From a virus, in IMG/VR virus record IMGVR_UViG_3300042198_000011, positions 1-20,336 of that record: 20,336 bases of DNA, one strand, 5' to 3'. Below the pieces are notes generated by a model. That model saw only the letters and a program-made list of their open reading frames with translations, had not been told where the DNA came from and made no database searches. Numbering within the stretch: the first letter of the stretch is position 1; each line of letters opens with the position of its first letter. Shown piece by piece: positions 1-10,200 of the stretch. The position numbers and the translations under genes are program-made.

Positions 1-726
1 CCAGAACTTTCTGCTGGTTCCAATGAAAACATTTTATATTTTTACAACAACGGCAGTAACACATTAAGAGTTACAGAAAATAATATTCAATTAGATACAA
101 TTGATACTATTACTTCTGTAACGTCAAATACTCTAAACCTAGATGCTCAACTGATTACATTCAATAGTTCAGCAGCTTCTATTGACACATCTTCGTTAAC
201 CAGCACTTTTATCTCTACAACGAAAGACAATTTAGATCTTGGACTTTCCAGTGGATTAACAAATGATCCTCTTTTGAGATTATCAGACACCGGTGACATT
301 TATTATAACTTAGGATTTGGAACAGGTGTTTATAATGGAGTAAAAGTATTTGATAATGAACTCAAGGAATTAGAAATTGCTGATTACAAAATATCAACAA
401 CAAAAGTTACTCTTACTCGTGGAACTGTTAATTCTGGAAATACAGTATTATATGATCCAGCATTACACACTTCTTCCAAAGTACAAATTATTGCTCATAA
501 TGAAACAACAGGTGATAAAGAGTTTATTGAATATTCTGTTATAGATAAAGGTACTGATATATTCTTTACCGATTTTGGTAATGTTAAGACTGGTGCTGAG
601 TTAATCTCTTGTGTTTTTGATTTTAACGCTAGCAACAACGTTCGTGTTACATTCACACTCAATACTTCTCTATCCACTGGAAATGTAGTAAAAGTGACTG
701 TTATCAGTAACATCATCAAGAGGTAA
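1..726 (+). CDS. C-terminal part of a large virion structural protein (5' truncated)
   Basis: The frame is open from base 1 to TAA at 724-726, giving 241 residues with no start in the window, so the gene begins upstream. The translation is rich in N, T, S and D with short beta-type segments, as in phage tail-fibre or baseplate-associated proteins. The last ~90 residues (VQIIAHNETTGDKEFIEYS, then a stretch of alternating hydrophobic and polar residues ending in IIKR) resemble a C-terminal module I associate with large cyanophage structural proteins. A TTG at 274 is an internal codon, not a start. An AAGAGG at 718-723 overlapping the stop serves the next gene. The family is inferred, and which T4 counterpart (if any) it matches cannot be told from this end. 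Confidence 0.75.
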   Translation, partial: PELSAGSNENILYFYNNGSNTLRVTENNIQLDTIDTITSVTSNTLNLDAQLITFNSSAASIDTSSLTSTFISTTKDNLDLGLSSGLTNDPLLRLSDTGDIYYNLGFGTGVYNGVKVFDNELKELEIADYKISTTKVTLTRGTVNSGNTVLYDPALHTSSKVQIIAHNETTGDKEFIEYSVIDKGTDIFFTDFGNVKTGAELISCVFDFNASNNVRVTFTLNTSLSTGNVVKVTVISNIIKR

Positions 727-728
727 AA

Positions 729-1238
729 ATGGCATCAAATTTACAAACATTAGATTCATTTGGTGGATTTTCTGTTGGAAATACCACATTAGTTAATGAT
801 AAAAAAGATATCAAGAATGCGAATTCTTTAGAGATTAAGAATTCTTTTTATCAAGATAGTTCAACATCTTATTATGTTTTAAGGGGAATTAATACATCTG
901 TTCTTTCATTGGATGATGTTGGTTCTCAAATTATATTGCCATCAAATACAATTAATTTTATCACAGCAAATATTGTTGCTGTGAATGATACTGGTGGAGG
1001 TCACTTATCATCAAAAATTGAGAGTGCTGTTTCGGTAGGATCTGCTGGAGCAGTTCAAGAGTTATCTTCAATGACCACTATTATCAAAGATAGTATTCCA
1101 GAAGGTCAAAATTGGACAATAGAACCTTTTGATAGTGGGGCATCTAACAGATATAGTTATTCTACAGTAAGAGCAGGCACAACAATTAATATCAAGTGGG
1201 TCGTTTATGTGAAAGTAGTGAGCATCACTTGGACTTGA
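729..1238 (+). CDS. Hypothetical virion protein, 169 aa
   Basis: ATG at 729 follows the previous stop by 2 nt and has an AAGAGG ribosome site at 718-723, so the two genes are probably co-translated. The protein has no signal peptide or membrane segment. It starts MASNLQTLDSFGGFSVGNTT and is mostly S/T/N-rich beta-type sequence, ending in a strongly beta C-terminus (INIKWVVYVKVVSITWT). I do not recognise a named family. Its position between two large fibre-like genes suggests a small structural or fibre-associated protein. It is followed by a late-promoter motif, which separates it from the giant gene downstream. Confidence 0.75.
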   Translation: MASNLQTLDSFGGFSVGNTTLVNDKKDIKNANSLEIKNSFYQDSSTSYYVLRGINTSVLSLDDVGSQIILPSNTINFITANIVAVNDTGGGHLSSKIESAVSVGSAGAVQELSSMTTIIKDSIPEGQNWTIEPFDSGASNRYSYSTVRAGTTINIKWVVYVKVVSITWT

Positions 1239-1239
1239 T

Positions 1240-1247
1240 GATAAATA
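1240..1247 (+). promoter_or_regulatory. T4-type late promoter motif (GATAAATA)
   Basis: GATAAATA lies 2 nt after the stop of the upstream gene and 38 nt before the ATG of the giant gene at 1286. It matches the (N)ATAAATA form of the T4 late promoter described in cyanophages. It is one of the few intergenic spots in this stretch, which supports function. A ribosome site for the giant gene (CAGAGG 1268-1273, or TGGA 1275-1278) lies between it and the start. Confidence 0.65.
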
Positions 1248-1285
1248 GAAAAGAATAAAACCTACGGCAGAGGCTGGATAGTACA

Positions 1286-4200
1286 ATGAGTTTTCAGTTT
1301 AATTCCGATAGAGAACAAATCAAAGCTACTAATCCTTCTCTAATCGGTAGTAATGAATTAACGATTCGTTCTGGTTCTGGATCTAATGAAAAAGAGGTTC
1401 TAAGAGCACAACTTGACTCAGTAACTACTTTGCCTCGCATTGGTATTAATAGAACTGGTAATAGAATTGACAGAATTGTTGTAACATCACAAGGTTCTGG
1501 ATACACATTACAACCAACAGTTACTTTATCGGCACCTCCAAATGGTGGAGTACAGGCTCTTGCTTCTGCTGTAATTAGTGATGGATCTGTCGTAGCAATC
1601 TTGGTTGATAATATTGGGCGTGGATATACATCTGCTCCTTCTGTAACTATTACTGGTGGTAATGGACAAGGAGCTGCTGCGACTGCTTTTCTTGATACTG
1701 TTGATTTTGAACTTGATATTAATGGTGCTATCAGAACATCCACTTCTATCATTTCTGATACGGCAAGAATTCTAAATCTTGATATTGACAATTTTGTTAC
1801 TCCAGATGCTCAGTTTAGAGCACCAAATTTAAAAACATACTTGAACTCTGGTGGTACTCCATGGGCTGCGGGAGTTATCATACAGCAAAATCAATATCGT
1901 TATCATAATACAAATGTTTATCAAGCATTAAATACTGGAACTCTTGGATCAACTCCTCCACAACATACAGATGGAATTGAGTTGAATGGAGAGGTTCAGT
2001 TAAAACATATTGGTATTAGAGCTGTTGATTCAAATAGACCATATTTCAATCAGGGTGGTCAAGCAGGAATTTTCCCAAGATCTATTACTCCATCATTTGG
2101 TGATAAGTCAGATAAAATTGCTACTACAGAATACGTTCTCAATCTTGCTACAAATGACGTTGGTGGTCGCATTTACGTTTCAGAACAAATTGGTTCTGAT
2201 TTAAATGATGGTCGTTCTGCTGTTAATCCAGTTAGAACTATCAAAAAAGCAGCACAATTAGCTTGGACAACTCCAGGAGTAAAGGAAACAATTGTTGTTT
2301 CTGGTGGTGATTATGTAGAAGACAACCCAATTTCACTTCCTCCAGATGCTTCAGTTGTTGGTGATAACTTACGTCTTGTTATTATTAGACCAAATAATCC
2401 ACGTAAGCACATCTTTAAGTTTGGAGACAAAAACTACGTAACTGGTGTCACATATAGAGATAAAGTTGATTCTAATGGTGATCCAGTCGCCACTTGGGAT
2501 TACGCGATGGTCTTTGATGACAAACAGCGTATTGAGATTGATGTAACAGCAAATGGTGATTATGGAGTTGATTTCCCAGTTGGTCATCAAATTTTTGGTC
2601 CAGAAAAATTCCGTGCTACCTATCAAACTAACACTGGATTATCTCAATTAACGGCTGGACAAAGAGTAAGAGGTGTTAATACTGGTGCTATTGGTCTTTT
2701 GACCGATGTAACATTTACTAGAACTACTGGAGCTAGTGCTTATGTAAATGGTACTGTTGATTTTACTGTTATTAGCGGTAGCTTTAATGCGGGTGAAACA
2801 TTCCAATATGGTGGTATTGGTTCGGTAAGTTTTGCTCCAAATACTGCTTATACATTAGGACAGTTGGTTTGGACTGGTGATAATGTTTATACTATAACAA
2901 CTGCTGGTACTTCAGCATCTTCTGCTCCATCTCATACTACTGGTGCTGTTACGAATGGAACCGCAGTATTCACATTTTTAAGAGCAGCATACGAATTTAT
3001 TTCAACTGATATTATTTCCATCAGAGCAGAAGGAGAAGTAGTATTCATAAATGAAGATGTAACTTCCGCTTTACCAATTGTAAGAATTGATTTCTCAAAA
3101 CAAGGTGATCCAGAAGTTGCTACTGGTGGTTTTGGAGATTATGGAACACCAGAAGATCTTGGTGGTATTGTATTCTATACAAATGCTCTGGTTGGAAGAC
3201 AAAATACTCATAACTTTAAAGAAGGTCAGGAAATCTTTATTTCAAACCTTCCAACATCATCACCAGATCTTTCATTTCTAAATGGAAAACAAAGAATTTA
3301 CAAAGTTATTGAAGATGCTGATGGTAGAGCGAGAAGATTTGTCATTCCAAAGAAAACTACAGTAACTCTTGATTCAAACTTTGATCCAGGTCAGTTTGCT
3401 AATGTAAAATCATATTCAAAATCAATTACTCTATCTCTACTAAACTCACCAAACAAATTCCCAGTCGCAACTCCAGTAGCAAGAAGATACCAAGATGCTT
3501 GCTTACAGATTAGAAACAATATTGACTTCATCGCTGATGAAGTTGTAAGAAAAATCAATGATCAATTTAAGAGAGAATATTTCCCTGTATATGGAATTAG
3601 TGGTGTTCAATTTAAAATATATCTAGGACCATCATCATTCGCACATACTTATGTAAGTGGTGGTACAGTAACATTTAATGGAACTGCTTACAATATAACT
3701 GGTTTTACATATGATAATGTTGTTACTGGAGAAGCAACGATTACAACATCAATTCCAGTTGCTTCTCTAGTAGAGGATAGTGTCGTAAGACTTGCTGGTA
3801 TTGTTGTTAGTTGCGTTATAAATGGAGTAACAACTCAAAAGACGTATCCAAGCTTTAATATTCCAGTAAGCGATGCTAAGTGCCGCAGAGACATCGGTCA
3901 CTTCCTAAATGCTATTTGTAGAGATTTGGAATTTGGAAGTAACTACAATGTAATTGATGCGGCAAAGAAATATATTTCTGCTGGGCAAATTGATCTTGTA
4001 GATTACGAGATTATTCAAACTGTTCGTGCTATTGAATATGCCAGAGAGTTAGCAATCTATGCGATGAGAAAGTGGAGAACCAAAAATGGAGCTCCTTCTG
4101 ATCCAATTTACACTCCACAGTATTCTTCAGTCACACGTTACTTTGATCCAACTGTAATTGATGATTTGGTATCACCAGCATGTGCTAACGTAGCATCTGC

Positions 4201-7200
4201 TATTAATACACTATCATATCTGTTTGTTGATGTTCTCACAAATAATGCTTCTGGAACTTATCTAGATGGTGCTTATCTAATTGCCAGAAACAGAGATCTA
4301 ATCGCAGATCAAGCATATCTAGCAACTAAAACACAATATCCATCACTTGGTTTATCAAATCTAAACGAAAGCAAGTGCCGTAGAGACATTAACTATATCA
4401 TTGATGGTTTGTTAAGAGATCTCGTTCTTGGTGGAAATGCTGGTATTGTTACTGCTGCCGAATCATATTTTACAAACACAGTACTTACTGGAATTCCAGA
4501 AGCACAAAGAGATGAAACAATCTATGCTTTCAATCAAGTAAGAGATTTAACCATTCAGGCAATTCGTAACTGGAGTGGTGGTACAGTAGCAACAAGAACT
4601 CCAACTGGTGCTACATACAACGCAACAACTGGTGTTCTAACAGTTACTTTCCCAAACCCAACAACTCCAGTTACAACTGCCCATAGACTTGCCTTTAAAG
4701 AAGGAGCATTAACATTCAGTTGTACTTCTGGTAGTGGTGGAAATCTAGCAAGTCCAACACCAACAGATCGTAACTATGGTAAGAGTTTAACAATCACCAA
4801 TGTATCAACTGCTGGTGGAAATACCACTGTTACAGTTAATGTTGGAGATGCTGGAACAGCATCTGGAGCAACTCACACATTTGTAAGTGCCCTAGCAAAT
4901 GGAACTATTATTATCTACAACCCAGTTACATCTGCTCTAACTTCACCAATACCAAAATATGAAGATTGGAATATCCTACTGTCATCAGAAAGTCCTCTTT
5001 GTGCTAACGTTGCTTCTTCAATCACAACTTCATTTACACTTCTAGAAGATATTTTAGATGGTACTATTGCTCCTGGAGCAACGACTAAAAACTTTGGTAC
5101 TTTGTATAGTACAGTTGGAATTGTAACTTATCCAGATAGTACAATTTATGACGCAGATGGTGTAATTTATACTCCACGTTCAGATTATGATGATTATCCA
5201 ATTATTGAAGCTTCTCCATATACACAAAACGCATCGGTAATCTCATTCTTAGGTGGAGGCGGTGCTCTTATTGATGGATCTAAAGTCAAACAACCAAACT
5301 GCCCATTCCCTGGTCTAGAACTTGATGGTTCTGCTACTTTCCCAAATCAGGGTAAGTCAATGGTTGCTGCTGCTTTCACCATTGTTTCATTTGGTGGAAC
5401 TGGATACAGAATTATCAATGATGGTTATGTACAGTTAGTTTCTGTATTCGTTATTTTCTGTACTGATGGTGTGTTAGCAGAAAGTGGTGGATATGCTTCT
5501 ATTACAAACTCTGCTACCAACTTTGGTATCTTTGCTTTGAGAGCAACTGGATACAATAGTTTTGCTTATTCTTTTGACGTTGGAACAATTACCAATGTTT
5601 CTTCTACTCCAACTGGAAGAACTATCTTCACTATTGATGGTCTTGGAAGAGAACCACTTGAGCACTATGTTGTCAAAATTGATGGATATGAAAACGTAAA
5701 TCCAGAAATTGAGTATTATATTGATACAGTTGGAGCAGTAACAGTTGGACCTCCTTTCTCTGCTCAAGTAACAATTGAATCAGGATCTGGTGGTCCAGCA
5801 GAATTTAAGTCAATTGCTACTGGACAAGCAGTTTCTAATTCTACTTTGACTGGTAAAACAATTAGATTGCGTCGTCCATCTATTGTCAATTCATCATCAC
5901 ACACTTGGGAATTTGCTGGATCTGGTACAAACTATAATGCTCTACCAGAAAATGGCGGTGTCAAAATTGAGGCATATGAACAAGTTTCCGAAAACTATGG
6001 TAGAACATATGTTTCTGGTACTGATGAACTTGGAGACTTTAAGGTTGGTACATTCGCAAGAATTGAAAACAGAACTGGTAATATTACCTTTACTGGTACG
6101 GTTACCATCTCAGAAGTTGAATTCCTCAAACTGAAAGGTGGAGACGTTGTTGTTACTGGATTTGACGCTTCTAATACTCTTGGCGGTGCTAACTCAACCG
6201 ACTCCAAACTGCCAACTCAGAAAGCAGTTAGGGACTATATCACAAATAACCTCGGTCCATACATCAATAAACCATACTCCACAAACGCTGTTCCTAGGGC
6301 GCTTGTAGAACTTACGGACAGTGGTAAGATCTCTATTGATCAGATCCCACCACTCAGACCATTCAGTGTCTTTACTGTTGCGGATCAGGCAGCTCGTCTT
6401 GCGATTGAAGGTGCTCTTGCTGGAGATATTGCTATTCAACAAGATACATCTGCTTCATACATTCTGAATAATGACAATGCGAGTTTATTTGTTTCATTCA
6501 ATGTGGATCCAACTCTACAATTCACTGCTAATGATGTATTTACTGGTAGTATTTCTGGTGGTAAAATTCAAGCAACAGAATATCGTCAAGGTGTAGTTTA
6601 TCAGATTAATATTACAGATCCAGGATCTGGATACACATCTGCTCCAGTAATTACAATTACTGGAGGAACTCCACAGGCAGGTTCTGTACCAGCATCAGCA
6701 ACATGTACAATTGCTAATGGTCAAGTTGTTACTGTTACAATTCAAATCTTTAATGGATTTAGAGGTGGTAAAGGATACACAACTCCACCAACAGTGACAT
6801 TTTCTGCTCCATCTGGTGCTGGAACACAAGCAACTGGTGTTGCTTTAATTGAAAGCAGATTGTATGGAAATATTGTTAATAACATTAAGATAACTGAAAC
6901 CGACACAATTCAGTCAAGTGACATCCCAGCAGAAACTATTAACATCAATAGAGTTGTAAATACTTCTGCTTCAAATAATAACAATTGGGTATCTCTTTCC
7001 ACTAACCAGATTGCTGCTTCTGATATTACGTCTGGTGTTATTGCCACATCAAGATTAGCAAATAACTCAGACGCTGCTAACTCCTTCACATTCCTTCGAG
7101 GAGATCAAGCATATGCTCCAGTTGTCCAATCAATTAAGGGAGCAGAGAGTAGATATTTCGCTAAATTATTCTCGCAGGCAAACAGTGGATCTTCGCAACT

Positions 7201-10200
7201 ACTGTTTACTACTAACTCTAATACATTAGTTGGTCACGAAGTAGTCAATAATATTACAGGAATTCAAGCAAATACCAACATTTCTGGTGTTGTTACTTCT
7301 GCTGGTATTACAACAGTAGCACTGAATAATCCTTTAACATCAACTCTTGCTGCTGGAACAATTATTGAATTTAGAAGAGGTGCCTCTCCTCTTGTATTTG
7401 AATCATCATTTACACAGGGAGGATTTGTTGATAACGTTGTAATTGCTAGCGGAGGAAGTGGATTTACAAATGGACAATATTTTGATGTTCCACTATCTGG
7501 TGGATCTGGAACTGGACTAAGATCCAATATTATTGTTACCAATGGAGCAGTAACAGAAGTAACTGTTACAAGTTCTGGAACAGGATATACAGCAGACTTT
7601 AACGTTTCATCAGCTCCAGCAGAAATTGGCGGTGGATCTGGACTTGTTCTTGCTGCTAAAATTAATACTGTTAGCAGACAATATGCCAATACATCTCTTG
7701 ATATTCAGAGAGTAACTGATCTTACAATTTCAGCAGATGAATTTGGTACAATTGGTGTTGCCAGATTTAAAAAATCTCAATTCCTGATTGGTCAATCTGG
7801 TAATGGTTCTATTGTTCTCAAGACAGGTGCTGATAGTGGTCTTGATGCTGACCTTCTTGATGGAGCACAAGGTTCTTACTATCTAAATGCTTCAAACTTA
7901 AACTCTGGTACAGTATCTGTAGATAGACTATCTGGAACATATAACATTAGTATTTCTGGTCAGTCTGGTAATACAATTCGTCTTCTTTCAAATACAACAA
8001 ACCCAACATCAAATCCTTCCCCAAATGCTTTCTCTGTTGGTATTGTTGCTGATACAAGAAATAATTCTGCCAATGGTTTGTCTGATGGTGGTACAAAAAA
8101 TATTGTTCTTTCTATCAGACCTGGCGGATCTGGATTTACTGTAGATGGTGGTGTAAAACAATTAGCATTTACAGACAACGATAACATGTGGTTACGTGGT
8201 TCTGGAACTGCGGTTGATACATTTGGTTCTTGGGCTAAGGTTTGGACTTCTCTAAATGATGGTCCTGGTACTGGTCTTGATGCCGATAGACTTGATAATC
8301 GTCAAGGCACTTGGTTCCAGAATGCCATCAATATGAATTTTGGAACTTTAAGTGATAATCGTTTGCCATCGTATCAAACCAGAAAAGATTTTCAAGACAC
8401 AGTAAGAGTTTTATCATTTACTGGACAACCAAGATATAGAATTTATATTCCAGATGAAACTTTAACGGCATCACCTTTCCTACCTGGATTGACAGTTAAT
8501 CTTTACAATTCTCTAGATCAGGGAACTGGTGTTATTTCAATTACAGATGTTACTGTAAATAATGATACGAATGATCCTTTTAATAACTATACAATTATTA
8601 CTGGTACTTTAACAACTGGTAATTTTATTGGCGCAACTAGTATTGGTATTACATCAAACAAAAAAGCATTTAGAGACTTTAGTATTGCTACATTAGATTC
8701 TAATGCTGATGGTATTCCAGATGGATCATTCGTTGCTGCTACTCTTGAGAGCGATGGTGGAACTGCCAATCTAAGACTTGGTAGAAAAGATGGTCAGGCA
8801 TCTTCACCTGGACTATACTTCAACTCATCAACACTTGCTGCTACCTATAATGCTGCTATCGTAGCTACTGGTGGTAATGGATCAACTTCCAGCGGTACTC
8901 TGGATGTCAAGGTAGTAAATGCTAATGGATTTACTCTAAATGGCAATACAATCTGGAACGCTGGTAACGTAACATTCAACAGCACAAATGTTGTTTCAAC
9001 TGCTGTTATTCGTGATGCTTCTGGTAACTTTGCTGCTGGAACAATCACAGCAAATCTAACTGGTGCTGCTTCAGCAAACGTTCTGAAAGCTGGCGACACT
9101 ATGACTGGTTCGCTAACCCTAACTGGTGCTGGAAGTAACCTAAGTGTTTCTGGAACTCTTGGAGTTACTGGTAATACTACATTAACTGCCAATCTTATAG
9201 TAGATACAAACACATTATATGTACAATCTACAGATAATCTTGTTGGTATTGGATTGGTGCCAAGCACAGCAGCATCCACAAATAGCAAACTTCAGGTATA
9301 TGGTGGAACTCTTGGTTCTACAGATGAAAGCAAATTGTATCTTGCTTCATTTGAAGCAGCAGTATCAAATTACAGTAGATTATTGATCTATAATAGAAAG
9401 TTCAATACAACTTTCACAGATTGGAGATCTGCTTCAACTAGAATTCAACAAAGAATTGATGTAACAGATCAAGCTTATATTGAGTTTAACCCAGAAGGTT
9501 CTGAATATGGACTTGCTTTGGGAACTCAAAATAATGAATCACTAAGATTAATTCAAACTGGAGAAGTTGGCATTCGTAAAACTCCTTCTACTGGATACAA
9601 TCTAGATGTTTCTGGAAAAGGTAGGTTTTCAACTTCATTAGAAATCCGTGATGCTTCTGATAACTCTGGAGCATCTATGTTGTTCCTTGGTTCTTCTGGT
9701 TTTAGAAACTTTAGAATTGGTAACCAGTTAGTTGGTAATGATATTTTTGAGATTACACCTTCTACTGCTGCTGGTGGGTCAACATGGGCAACAACTCCAG
9801 CGTTAGCAATTCAGGGTTCTACAAGTAGAGTTGGTCTTGGTACAACTACATTTAGCAGCACTGCTACAGGCGCTACTGTAAATTACCAACTTAATGTCCA
9901 AGGTAACATTAATATCAATGGTACTGTTTATCAAAATAATCTACCATTCGTTACTTCGAGATGGACTCAATCCACAAATGGAACAGACATTCATAGATTG
10001 TCTCGTGTTGGAATTGGTGTTGCTGATCCTACTTGGACTTTACAAGTTGGTGGATCTGGAAATAATGGTTTAAATATTCAGGGAACAAACTTCAGTAGTG
10101 GAGTAAATAATTCTGTTCTTTATGCTAATGGCGATAGACAATGGTTAGACAGTTTTGGTATATTTAAATCAAATAGAAATAATGTTTCGGAAAATGTTAC

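Noticed and set aside
1294-1791. 165-aa reverse-strand open frame opposite the giant gene
   Set aside because: It is a shadow of repetitive coding sequence with few stops in that frame. It has no ribosome site and no sensible domain. The same holds for the reverse frames near 7264-7689 and 8845-9288.
5883-6134. 83-aa forward frame inside the giant gene
   Set aside because: It lies fully inside a clear coding region in another frame, with no start signal and a composition typical of a frame-shifted shadow.
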